Positions 1-8,475 of a stretch of DNA of 64,000 nt are shown here, piece by piece (position 1 is the stretch's first letter; every line of letters begins with the position of its first letter). The notes below the pieces were generated by a model that saw only the letters and a list, made by a program, of their open reading frames with translations, made no database searches and was not told the origin of the DNA. The stretch lies in NCBI GenBank assembly GCA_963706885.1, contig CAVPNX010000019.1:93891-157890 (forward strand), read 5' to 3'. The position numbers and the translations under genes are program-made. Source of the DNA: Prado023 sp963706885 (GTDB lineage: Bacteria; Actinomycetota; Actinomycetes; S36-B12; CAIYMF01).

Positions 1-1529
1 TCCTCGCCGACGGCGGGGTCGGTGGTGAGCAGGCCCATGTCCTCGTACAGCCGCGCGGTCTTGGGGTGGTAGTTGCCGGTACCGATGTGCACGTAGCGAC
101 GCAGCCTCTCGCCGTCGTCGCGCACGACCATGCTCAGCTTGCAGTGGGTCTTCAGTCCCACCAGGCCGTAGACCACGTGCACGCCCTGCCGCTCCAGCTT
201 GCGGGCCCAGGAGATGTTCGCGCGCTCGTCGAAGCGGGCCTTGATCTCCACCAGGGCCAGGACCTGCTTGCCCGCTTGTGCGGCGTCGATCAGCGCGTCG
301 ACGATGGGGGAGTCCCCCGAGGTGCGGTACAGCGTCTGCTTGATGGCCAGGACCTTGGGGTCGGCGGCGGCCTGCTCGAGGAAGCGCTGGACGCTGGTGG
401 AGAAGCTGTCGTAGGGGTGGTGCAGCAGCACGTCGTGGTCGCGCATCGCCTCGAGGACGTCCGGGGGTGCGGCGGTCTCCACGTCGGAGAGCTGTGGGCT
501 GGTCTTGGGCAGGAACTTGGCCTCCTGCAGGTCCTCGCGGTCCAGGCCGACGATCGTCCACAGCCCGGTCAGGTCCAGCGGCCCGGGGAGCGAGAACACC
601 TCCTCCTCGGAGATGCCCAGCTCGCGGATCAGCAGCTCGAGCACGTACGGGTCGATCGAGCTCTCCACCTCGAGGCGCACCGGGGGGCCGAACCGGCGGC
701 GGTTGAGCTCGCGCTCGAGGGCCTTGAGCAGGTTCTCGGCGTCGTCCTCCTCGACCTCGAGGTCCTCGTTGCGGGTGACCCGGAACGAGTGCTGCTGCAG
801 GATGTCCATCCCCGGGAAGAGCTCGGACAGGTTCGCGGCGATGACGTCCTCGAGCGGCACGAACCGCTCGGGACCCACCTGCAGGAAGCGGGGCAGGCTC
901 TGCGGCACCTTCACGCGGGCGAAGAGCTCGGTGCCGGTCACCGGGTTGCGCACCACGACCGCGAGGTTGAGGCTCAGTCCGGAGATGTAGGGGAACGGGT
1001 GCGCCGGGTCGACGGCCAGGGGGGTCAGGACCGGGAACACCTTGTCGATGAACGTGCGCTGCAGCAGTGCGCGCTCATCGTCGCTGGCCTGGTTGTAGCG
1101 GAGCAGCTGGATCCCCTCGGCGCGCAGCTGGGGCAGGACCGAGTCGCCGAAGCAGGCCGCATGGCGGTCCATGAGCAGTCGCGTGCGGATGAGGATGAGT
1201 TCGAGCAGGTCGCGGGGCATGAGCCCGCTGGCCGCGCGCACGGCGATCCCGGCATCGATGCGGCGCTTGAGGCCGGCCACCCGGACCATGAAGAACTCGT
1301 CGAGGTTGGAGGCGAAGATCGCCAGGAACTTGGCCCGTTCGAGCAGGGGCAGGGACTCGTCCTCGGCGAGCTCCAGGACGCGACCGTTGAACGACAGCCA
1401 GGAGAGCTCGCGGTCGGCGAAGCGATCACGGGGAAGGGGGGCGCTCGCCTCGGTGTCCGTGATCGCCGGGGCCTGGACGTCCTGCCCCGACTCCTGGTCC
1501 ACATGCGGCTGCGTCGCTGTGTCGGACAC
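1..1529 (-). CDS. ppk1: polyphosphate kinase 1 (C-terminal part outside window)
   Basis: Makes inorganic polyphosphate reversibly from ATP through a phosphohistidine intermediate. The N-terminal domain is recognisable from RELSWLSFN followed by NLDEFFMVRVAGL, and the conserved HIGTGNYH block of the phosphohistidine domain lies at about residues 478-486, just before the window edge. About 510 codons are present of the roughly 700 usual for the family; the remainder lies beyond base 1. The start is GTG at 1529, with GAGGAGG five to six bases upstream. The gene is transcribed in the same direction as mshD and glnR. Linkage of ppk1, mshD and glnR is remembered from other actinobacteria. The truncation is due only to the window edge. 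Confidence 0.96.
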   Translation of the reverse strand, partial: MSDTATQPHVDQESGQDVQAPAITDTEASAPLPRDRFADRELSWLSFNGRVLELAEDESLPLLERAKFLAIFASNLDEFFMVRVAGLKRRIDAGIAVRAASGLMPRDLLELILIRTRLLMDRHAACFGDSVLPQLRAEGIQLLRYNQASDDERALLQRTFIDKVFPVLTPLAVDPAHPFPYISGLSLNLAVVVRNPVTGTELFARVKVPQSLPRFLQVGPERFVPLEDVIAANLSELFPGMDILQQHSFRVTRNEDLEVEEDDAENLLKALERELNRRRFGPPVRLEVESSIDPYVLELLIRELGISEEEVFSLPGPLDLTGLWTIVGLDREDLQEAKFLPKTSPQLSDVETAAPPDVLEAMRDHDVLLHHPYDSFSTSVQRFLEQAAADPKVLAIKQTLYRTSGDSPIVDALIDAAQAGKQVLALVEIKARFDERANISWARKLERQGVHVVYGLVGLKTHCKLSMVVRDDGERLRRYVHIGTGNYHPKTARLYEDMGLLTTDPAVGE

Positions 1530-1563
1530 GACGACCTCCTCGGCGTTGCGGTGTCCGTCGAGT

Positions 1564-2589
1564 CTATCGACGGAACAGCGTGTCGCTGTCCCAGGGAGCG
1601 AACCCCAGCGACCGGTACAGCGAGATCGCGGCCTCGTTGTCGGCATCCACGTAGAGCAGGGCCGCGGACAGGCCCAGGTGCCGCAGGTGGTGCAGGCCGG
1701 CCAGCGTCAGGCTGCGCCCCAGCCCCAGCCCGCGGGCAGTCGGGTGGACCCCCACCACGTAGACCTCACCGATCGGGTCATGGGCGTGCCCGGAGGACGC
1801 CGCGGGACCATGGTGGGCGTGGCCATGGGTCGTGTCGTCGTCGCCTGGGGCGTGGATATGGGGCGAATCGTCGAGGTGGTGGTGGCCGTGACCATGGCTG
1901 TGGACCTTGGTCCAGTGGAAGCCCACGAGGCGGCCGTCGGGGTCCTCGGCCAGGAGGAACCCCTCGGCGTCGAACCAGGGCTCGGCCATGCGGCGCTCGA
2001 GGTCTCCCCGGGTCCAGCCGCCCTGGTCCGGCAGGTCGGTGAAGGCTGCGGCGTTGAGGGCCACCCACGCGTCCACGTCACGGTCAGCGTCGAACGTGCG
2101 CAGCGTGACCCCGGCGGGCAGGTGCACGGCGCCCAGCGGGGCGAACAGGGAGCGGCGCAACTGCCAGAGCCGACGTACGCGGTGGAACCCGTGCGAGGCC
2201 GCCAGCTCGTTCGCGGCGGCATCGGCGCCGTGGGCCCACAGTCGCAGCCGCCCGGGGTGGGTGTCGGCCCGGCGGACGAGCTCGTCGACCAGCATGCTGC
2301 CCACGCCCTGGCGACGGGCTGAGGGACTCACGGCCAGTTCGGCGGCCGGCCCCTCGGAGGCGTCGCTGAGGTCGAGGTGGGCGTATCCGAGCAGCCCGGG
2401 GTCGCCCTGCCGCTCAGCGAGCAGGTGCAGCGACCCCGCGCCACCGTGGCGCAGGTGCAGCACCACGTGCTCACTCAACGGGTAGGCGCCGTCGACCTCG
2501 GCGGACGCATCCGCCACGGCCAGGGCGGCCCGGATCTCCTCGGGGGTCAGCCGCGGGACGCCGCGGATCTGCGCGTCCGGTGAACTCAC
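1564..2589 (-). CDS. mshD: mycothiol synthase with His-rich insertion
   Basis: MshD acetylates Cys-GlcN-Ins with acetyl-CoA, the last step of mycothiol synthesis. Two GNAT domains are visible: the first around residues 60-150 (RRQGVGSMLVDEL acetyl-CoA loop) and the second around 160-341 (ARGLGLGRSLT, followed by LYVDADNEAAISLYRSLGF). The protein is 341 residues against about 300-315 for typical MshD. The excess is a His/Asp-rich segment at about residues 229-268 (SHGHGHHHLDDSPHIH and THGHAHHG) inserted between WTKVH and GEVYVVGV, two motifs that lie close together in other MshD proteins. The start GTG overlaps the glnR stop (GTGA), so the two genes are probably translationally coupled. Together with mshA at 26-27 kb this shows a mycothiol-producing host. 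Confidence 0.93.
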   Translation of the reverse strand: MSSPDAQIRGVPRLTPEEIRAALAVADASAEVDGAYPLSEHVVLHLRHGGAGSLHLLAERQGDPGLLGYAHLDLSDASEGPAAELAVSPSARRQGVGSMLVDELVRRADTHPGRLRLWAHGADAAANELAASHGFHRVRRLWQLRRSLFAPLGAVHLPAGVTLRTFDADRDVDAWVALNAAAFTDLPDQGGWTRGDLERRMAEPWFDAEGFLLAEDPDGRLVGFHWTKVHSHGHGHHHLDDSPHIHAPGDDDTTHGHAHHGPAASSGHAHDPIGEVYVVGVHPTARGLGLGRSLTLAGLHHLRHLGLSAALLYVDADNEAAISLYRSLGFAPWDSDTLFRR

Positions 2590-3314
2590 CGCACAGGTTC
2601 ACGCAGCGTCGCGGCGGTCGCGACGTCGAGGGCCTCGTCCTGGCGCGGGGGCACGAAGCGGTAGCCGACGTTGCGGACCGTGCCGATGAGCCCCTCATGC
2701 TCGGCGCCCAGCTTGGCGCGCAGCCGGCGGACATGGACATCCACGGTGCGTGTGCCGCCGAAGTAGTCGTAGCCCCAGACCTCCTGGAGCAGCTGGGCGC
2801 GGGTGAAGACCCGCCCTCCGTGGCTGGCCAGGAACCGCAGGAGCTCGAACTCCTTGAAGGTCAGGTCGAGGCTGCGTCCCCGGATGCGGGCGCTGTAGGC
2901 GCTCTCATCGATCACCAGGTCGCCCAGGCGCATCTCCCCGTCGGAGTCGACCTCGTCGGCCACGATCACCCGACCGATCGCCAGGCGCAGGCGAGCCTCG
3001 ACCTCGGCCGGGCCGGCAGCATCGAGCAGGACGTCGTCGATGCCCCACTCGGCGTTGACCGCGGCCAGTCCGCCCTCGGTCGTGATCAGGATGACCGGGC
3101 AGTCGACCCCGGTCTGGCGGATGAGCCGGGTCAGGGCCCGGATGTGCGCGAGGTCGCGGCGTCCGTCGATGAGCAGCGCGTCGGACTTGGGGGCGTTGAG
3201 CAGGGCACTGGCCTCGGCCGGCAGGACCCGGACGTGGTGTGCCAGCAGGCCCAGGGCCGGCAGCACGTCGCCGGAGGGCCCCAGCGAGGCCGTCATCAGC
3301 AGCAGCCTGCTCAT
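2586..3314 (-). CDS. glnR: GlnR-type response regulator (nitrogen regulation)
   Basis: Orphan OmpR-family regulator that controls nitrogen assimilation genes in actinobacteria. The receiver half (residues 1-120) has the atypical GlnR features LIDGRRD and EGGLAAVNAEWGIDD rather than a canonical acidic pocket. The C-terminal winged helix (about 145-232) contains LTFKEFELLRFLASH, VWGYDYFGGTRTVDVHVRRL and GTVRNVGYRFV, which are nearly invariant in GlnR. The length of 242 residues is a little over the usual 225-230 because of a short C-terminal tail. No partner kinase gene is adjacent, as expected for GlnR. A TATCCT box lies about 40 bases upstream. The stop codon overlaps the mshD start. Confidence 0.94.
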   Translation of the reverse strand: MSRLLLMTASLGPSGDVLPALGLLAHHVRVLPAEASALLNAPKSDALLIDGRRDLAHIRALTRLIRQTGVDCPVILITTEGGLAAVNAEWGIDDVLLDAAGPAEVEARLRLAIGRVIVADEVDSDGEMRLGDLVIDESAYSARIRGRSLDLTFKEFELLRFLASHGGRVFTRAQLLQEVWGYDYFGGTRTVDVHVRRLRAKLGAEHEGLIGTVRNVGYRFVPPRQDEALDVATAATLREPVR

Positions 3315-3408
3315 GGGCGGACTCCGATCGGTGGCTGGGGCGGTTCCGTGGCCTCAAGGATACGGCAGGATGGGAATTCCCACGCGGCCCGGAGGTGTTG
3401 TACCGCCC

Positions 3409-3945
3409 ATGACCGGCGTCTACGTGCTCCTCGTGGTGCTCGTCCTTGCGACCCTGTTCGGACTGTGGCGGAAGCGGACCGATGGTCGGATGCGCACCGT
3501 CTCCCCGGCCCCGTCACCGGCGCCGATGTCCGATGGGGGCGGCGATCCGCGAGTTGGGGAGTCCGCAGACGATTCGGAGCCGCTCATTGTTGACGGGCAA
3601 CCACTCGAGGTCGTCGACCACACCGTGATCCCTGCCGCCGAGGTCCTGGGGGTGGCGGAGCTCGGCCAGGATCTGGGCGAGCGGGCCACCCTCCTGCAGT
3701 TCTCCTCGGCCTTCTGCACGCCCTGCCGGGCGACGCGCGTGGTGCTCGGTGACGTGGCCGGACAGGTCAGCGGTGTGGTCCACATCGAGGTCGATGCCGA
3801 GTCCCACCTGGACCTGGTGCGCCAGCTCGACATCACCCGGACCCCCACCGTGCTCGTGCTGGACTCGACCGGCCGGATCCGGACCCGTGCCACGGGCGCC
3901 CCCCGCAAGGCCGACGTGATCGCCGCCCTCGGCCAGGTCATGTGA
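3409..3945 (+). CDS. membrane-anchored thioredoxin-like protein
   Basis: A 178-residue protein with an N-terminal hydrophobic helix (VYVLLVVLVLATLFGL, residues 4-19), a low-complexity linker, and a thioredoxin fold from about residue 75. The redox motif is CTPC in SSAFCTPCRATR, and the cis-Pro loop is TRTPTVLVLD. It is probably tethered to the membrane, with the redox domain outside if the helix acts as an uncleaved signal. Small thioredoxins of this type near glnR/mshD are common in actinobacteria. The start ATG has GGAGGTG 11 bases upstream. It is divergent from glnR, with only 94 bases between the starts. The substrate is unknown. Confidence 0.85.
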   Translation: MTGVYVLLVVLVLATLFGLWRKRTDGRMRTVSPAPSPAPMSDGGGDPRVGESADDSEPLIVDGQPLEVVDHTVIPAAEVLGVAELGQDLGERATLLQFSSAFCTPCRATRVVLGDVAGQVSGVVHIEVDAESHLDLVRQLDITRTPTVLVLDSTGRIRTRATGAPRKADVIAALGQVM

Positions 3946-4032
3946 CGCGCCCTGGTGAGTGCCGCCGTCTGGGTGGGCGCATCCTCCGGGCCTGCACCAT
4001 GCTGGGGGAACCGACTGCAAGGGGCTGACGTC

Positions 4033-5341
4033 ATGACCCGGATCGCGCAACCCGCGAGTGCCGCGGCGGTGGCCGCCGTGGTCCTGGCCCTGTCCGCGTG
4101 CGGGGTGGACGCCCCGCGACCGGACGCCACCCACTCCGCCGTGCCGCAACCCGGCCCCTCAGCCTCCAGCCCTCCCGGCCATCCCCGCCACCCCCTCATC
4201 CGGCCGAAGCGAGGCAGCGGACCCGACCAGTCCCTCGGAGCAGGCCGCCCTCGACCAGGAGCTGCGTGATGCGACCTGGGCAAACGACATCCACGCGGTG
4301 ACCGCACTGATCGATCAGGGTGCGGACGTCAACGCCAAGGACGCCACGCAGCAGTCCGCCTACCTGATCACCACGAGCGAGGGCTACCTCGACCTGCTCG
4401 ATCTGACCCTGGCGCACGGAGCCCGAGTCGATGACAAGGACTCCTGGAACGGCACCGGGCTGATCCGGGCCGCCGAACGAGGACACGCCCTGGTCGTGGG
4501 ACGTCTGCTGCAGGCCGGCATCGACCGGGACCACGTGAACCGGATCGGCTACCAGGCGATCCACGAGGCGATCTGGCTGGGCCAGGACTCCCGCCGCTAC
4601 CACGACACGATCCGGGCCCTGGTCGCCGGCGGCGTCGAGCTCACGCGCCGCTCCTCCAACGAGGGTCTCGCACCCCCTGCAGATGGCCCAAGGGCGCGGC
4701 TACCCCGGCATCGAGGCAATCCTGCGCACCGCCCTGGAGCCCGCCCGAGATGCCCAGACCCCGACACCGAACTGCTGCGCGCCGCCCGCACCGGCAACGC
4801 CGACCAGGCGGCGCTGGCCCTGCGCCTCGGGGCGGACCTCGAGGCGCGCGACACCAACCAGGCGCACCCCCTGCTGCTCGCCGCGACCAACGACCGGGTT
4901 GATGTCGCCCGGCTGCTCGTCGCCATGGGTGCCGACGTCGACGCGCTCGACGACCGGCACGACACCCCCTGGCTGGTCACCGGCGTGACCGGCAGCGTCC
5001 CGATGCTCGAGGCCCTGCTCCCCGCGAAGCCTGACCTGGGCATCCTCAACCGGTTCGGCGGCACCTCGCTGATCCCCGCCAGCGAACGCGGGCACGTCGA
5101 CTACGTGCAGCGGGTCCTGCAGACCGGGATCGACGTCAACCACGTCAACGACCTCGGCTGGACCGCACTGCTCGAAGCTGTGATCCTCGGCGACGGTGGC
5201 CCGGCCCACCAGCAGGTCGTGCGCCTGCTCCTGGACGCCGGATCCGACCCCGACATCCCCGACAACGACGGCCTCACGGCCGTCGAGCACGCCCAGGGGC
5301 GCGGCCACACCGCCATCGCACGGCTCCTCACCGCCAGCTGA
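4033..5341 (+). CDS. ankyrin-repeat lipoprotein, frameshifted
   Basis: Reading from ATG 4033 gives a lipoprotein signal (AAVVLALSAC, lipobox LSAC) and a Pro/Ser linker. The ankyrin repeats continue in another frame from about 4170. Two homologous blocks of about five ankyrin units follow: one from DQELRDATWANDIHAV to MAQGRGYPGIEAILRTA, the other from ELLRAARTGNADQ to HAQGRGHTAIARLLTA. The first block's last unit is again in a different frame (about 4676-4750), after which the frame returns, so at least three indels are needed to read the whole protein. The span is 1309 nt, one base more than a multiple of three. The predicted product is an exported, lipid-anchored protein for protein-protein contact. 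Either the gene is decaying or the sequence has indel errors. Confidence 0.7.
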
Positions 5342-5394
5342 CCCCCCGTCCGTGCGCCGGGCGGGTGCGGACCGGGAAGCTGTGTCGCAGGGGG

Positions 5395-5829
5395 TCAGTC
5401 CTCGATGTGCGCTGCGCCCCGAAGCTTCAGCGCCTCGATGCCGTCCCGCATGGCCTGCAGCTTCTCGTTCGGGTGACCGACCCAGTCAGCGAGCTCCCCC
5501 ACAACACGCAGTGGCGCCCGGCTGCGGAATGACTGCGTCGGGTTCCCGGGGAACCGCTTGTCGGTGACGTTGGGGTCGTCCTCGAACTCACCTGTCGGCT
5601 CGACGAGGTAGATCCGCCCACGCCCCTCACCCGCAGCAAGCTCAGCGCCCCAGACTGCGGCATCCAGCGTTGCGGTGAAGTAGACGTAGTTCATCGTGCG
5701 GCCGTCCTCGAAGTTCGACTCCCGGCCGGCCACCAGCAGGTCACCCACGACGAGGCTCGCCTTCGTGCCATGCAGGTACACGCCAGGCTCGAATACCTCG
5801 AAGGGCACCGGCTCCCGCTGGGCGTCCAC
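5395..5829 (-). CDS. arr: rifampin ADP-ribosyltransferase
   Basis: Arr inactivates rifamycins by ADP-ribosylating the C23 hydroxyl, using NAD+. The 144-residue product carries the family hallmarks in order: PFEVFEPGVYLHGTKA, VGDLLVAGRESNF, MNYVYFTATLDAAVWGAELA, then VEPTGEFEDDPNVTDK and RFPGNPTQSFRS, and VGELADWVGHP near the end. This is close to the mycobacterial chromosomal Arr pattern and is full length. The start is taken as GTG 5829, just before the conserved PFEVFEPG; no strong ribosome binding site helps. It sits between the ankyrin gene and a block of decayed genes, which suggests an accessory island. Resistance itself cannot be shown from sequence. Confidence 0.93.
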   Translation of the reverse strand: MDAQREPVPFEVFEPGVYLHGTKASLVVGDLLVAGRESNFEDGRTMNYVYFTATLDAAVWGAELAAGEGRGRIYLVEPTGEFEDDPNVTDKRFPGNPTQSFRSRAPLRVVGELADWVGHPNEKLQAMRDGIEALKLRGAAHIED

Positions 5830-6157
5830 CCGTCGACACTCAGTCCCCAGGACGAGTCCCGAAGCACGGAGCGCTTCGACATCAGGGCCAGGTCGGGGAT
5901 GGCGCGGCACGGGTCGGCATACCTGCGGATCTATGGCGCGATCGATCCGTCGAGCGTCAACGGTCACGACCGGGGACCTGCACCTTCGCAGGCTCCGGTG
6001 TACGAGTTCGCCGGCACGTCGGGGGCCACCCGGATGACCTGGACCGGATCCGAGCGGGGAGTGAGGGGAGGCTTCTACCTGCGGCCGGGGCCGGTCGACC
6101 GGGTCGTCGCGGAGATACCTACGGGATGTGGACCGGTCAGCGGCAGCGGGGTCCCGA
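5830..6157. other. non-coding or decayed stretch upstream of pseudogene 1
   Basis: No convincing intact gene is seen here. A plus-strand stretch reading AYLRIYGAIDPSS and GGFYLRPGPVDRVV may be the eroded N-terminal part of the pseudogene that follows. It has no recognisable start, and the frame changes near 6110. Confidence 0.4.
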
Positions 6158-7111
6158 GACCTGTACGCGGACGGTGCGGTGCTGCGTGACACGCTGCTGG
6201 GGGTGTAGCTGGGGGGGTCGCAGATCAGCGACGCGGCGGCAGCCGGGGACGCCCCGCTCAGCCTGCGCGGTTCCAGCCTGCGGGAGATCCCGGGTGGGGA
6301 GGGCCCGGCCGTGTACGCGCAGCACAATCCGTGGGTTCCCGAGCAGCCGCTGCACATGGTGGTCCTCCTGCTCGACCTGCCCGGCGATGATGCCTGCCAG
6401 CCCCAGGTCGGGGTCGCGCTCTGGCTGGATGACGAGGGCCGGATCACCCGGGAGGAGCGTTACCACCGCATCGACTCGGTGCGCTCCTGCCTGGACACGC
6501 AAGGCCTGCCGAGCGGGTGGTGGCAGTCGCTGCCCCGCCGGCGGCGCAGGTGACTGGCACGGTGGCTGTCGGCGGGACCGAGGTCACCGTGTGGAATGGC
6601 ACCCCGCAGCGTGAGGCGCTGCTGCGCTGGGCCTTGCAGCGCTTCGCTGACCTCGGTATGCCAGCGCCCGGCACCCACCTCGGTCACATTCCTGCCCCCG
6701 GTGGCCGACCGGTGGACCGCCTACGAGTTCGATCCCGGCGGCCCGGACCTGGTCCTGCCCAGCACCGTGGAAGGCTGCGCCGACGAGGGCTGCGACGCGT
6801 GGCCAACGGCGGAGCGAACCTTCACCCTCACCGAGGTCTCCCGTCTCTGGGCGGCCGCACGACAGACCGCGTGGACCGGCACGTCGAGTTCGCCCAGCGC
6901 CCGCAGGATGCGTAGGGCTGGTAAAGAGCCCGCAGTCGACAGCAAGCGATGGACCTGGCAGTAGCGACGGTGGTGTGGGGCCTGATGGACCAGCCCTATG
7001 ACCCGCCCGACACCCTCGCTCAGCGCACCTGCGACCAGCTCGCCGCGGACTTCCAGGCCCTCACCCTGGCCACCACTGCCGGCGCCGCGTGTCCACGGGG
7101 CGGGGGGTGAC
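6158..7111 (+). pseudogene. decayed copy 1 of a metalloprotease-like family (motif lost)
   Basis: Coding signal can be followed through three frames with an in-frame TAG near 6205. The pieces in order are RDLYADGAVLRDTLLGV, GGSQISDAAAAGD, VGVALWLDDEGRITREERYH, GWWQS, VTGTVAVGGTEVTVWNGTP, TSVTFLPPVADRWTAYEFD, TVEGCADEGCDAW, LTEVSRLWAAA, and a tail WGLMDQPYDPPDTLAQRTC ending near 7111. It aligns by eye with the copy at 7640-8426. At the position where that copy has LHELAHAW, this one has LTEVSRLW, so both metal-binding His are gone. Frame changes lie near 6540, 6690 and 6890-6960. The family is not recognised by name. The gene is clearly non-functional as written. Confidence 0.6.
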
Positions 7112-7159
7112 CCTGTGATCCACACCGGCCAGGTCACGAGGCGAGCTGGTAGTGCTGCT

Positions 7160-7600
7160 GGCTGAGGCGGCCCTGGACGTCGGGTGCGGTCTAGCGCCAG
7201 TGGCCCCGCGATCCAGCCACCCCACGATCGCGGAGCAGTGGTTCGCCGCCCGCGCCTAGGCTCAACGACAGGGCGTGGAGAACCTGGTCCCCAGCGATCC
7301 GACCTAGTCCGCACGACCGACCCAGGGCTCCGAGATATCGCGCGCCCAGGCGCTGGAGCACCTCAACGGGCAAGGGGAATCTTTACAGGACGTACGGACG
7401 CAGACCGGCCGCCTGTACCTCTCCACCGACGGCGCGCTGACCACCGAGACCGTCGCACCAGGGCGCCCAGAGCAGCCAGATCGACGCGGTTGTCCACACC
7501 ACCATGGGTCCCTCCGGGGCTGTCGCGGAGACGATAGCAGACTCCATGGTAAGCTGGCGTACGCTCACCCCGCCGACGATCTCGGGCACCGCGACGGAAG
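7160..7600 (+). pseudogene. remnant fragment of the same family
   Basis: Plus-strand coding-like text interrupted by TAG codons and a frame change near 7460: TIAEQWFAARA, RQGVENLVPSDPT, SRAQALEHLNGQGESLQD, GRLYLSTDGALTTETVA, SSQIDAVVHTTMG. The segment GRLYLSTDGAL followed by SSQIDA resembles the start of both neighbouring copies (DLYADGAV then GSQISD, and LYQLDAVV then ASQIAD). This suggests a third, badly eroded member or the displaced N-terminus of the next copy. No function can be assigned. Confidence 0.4.
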
Positions 7601-7639
7601 GGCATCGCCCAGGTACGCCATCCACCGGGCCTCCTTGAG

Positions 7640-8426
7640 GATGGAGTGTGCGGCCTGTACCAGCTCGACGCCGTGGTCACGGATGAGCTGGCCGGGCTCA
7701 CCGTCCGCGGCGCCTCGCAGATCGCCGACCCTCCCGGCTGCCGCGGAAGCCGCACCAACAACTCGTCGCCCAGCCGGACACAGGCCCGGCCATTTTCGCG
7801 TCGACCCCGCACGAGACACCCGGCGTACCGATTCGCCCGCGTGAGTCGGGGCCGAAGGCTCCTGCCCGCGCCGGGTCGCCACGGTCCTGCAGCTCGGCCG
7901 GGACGGACTGATCCAGGCCGAGGAACGCCTGCACCGAATCGATGACCTGCAGCGCTGCCGAGGTACCCTGCGCCCGGTTGGTGGGACTCCGCGGTAGTGC
8001 CCGACCCGGTCCTGGTGGAACGCACCGGCACCCTGGCCGTCGGCGGCCTGGACATCGAGGTGGACAACGGCACGCCGGGCCTCGAAGGCCTCATCAGATG
8101 GTCTGCGACCAACCCCGCGACCAGGACCTCGTCGACGAGGATCGTCACGGTGCAGGGTCACCCGAGGCATCCAACTCGACAAGTGCGAGGGCATCACCGG
8201 CCTGATCCTCGGCGACGCCGTCACCCTTTGCTTCGACTCCACCACGGCCTGCCAGAACCAGGACTGCACCGCCTGGGATTCCGGGGCCAAGAAGGCAACA
8301 CTGCACGAACTCGCCCACGCTTGGATCGACGAGCACCGCAGCAGGCCATCGAACTGTGTGCTGCGCGCCTCCAGCGACGACACGGTTGAGGAGACCGCCG
8401 AGGCGCTGGCTCGTCCGCAGACCTGA
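7640..8426 (+). pseudogene. decayed copy 2 of a metalloprotease-like family, HELAH motif kept
   Basis: Fragments in several frames, in order: LYQLDAVVTDELAGL, RGASQIADP, VATVLQLGRDGLIQAEERLH, WWDSAVVPDPVLVERTGTLA, VGGLDIEVDNGTPGLEGL, then GIQLDKCEGITGLILGDAV, CFDSTTACQNQDCTAWD, KKATLHELAHAWIDEHRS, and an end at TGA 8426 (EALARPQT). HELAHAWIDEH is a zinc-metallopeptidase type HExxH helix, and the four Cys before it suggest disulfides in an exported protein. Frame changes lie near 7735, 7880, 7990 and 8110-8160. The C-terminus is shorter than in copy 1, which has an additional WGLMDQPYD tail. Decay or heavy indel error; the reading above needs four or more corrections. Confidence 0.6.
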
Positions 8427-8475
8427 GCAACCCGTCTGGGTCAGCCCTCCACCGCCACCGGGTAGACGCTGCGCG

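Noticed and set aside
66..2042. Long plus-strand open frame of over 650 codons
   Set aside because: It is antisense to ppk1 and mshD, whose protein motifs are unmistakable. High GC keeps antisense frames open.
6200..7330. Several in-frame TAG codons in coding-like text, suggesting amber recoding
   Set aside because: The same region also needs frame changes, and TAG serves as a normal stop elsewhere in the window (for example rlmB and the serine hydrolase).
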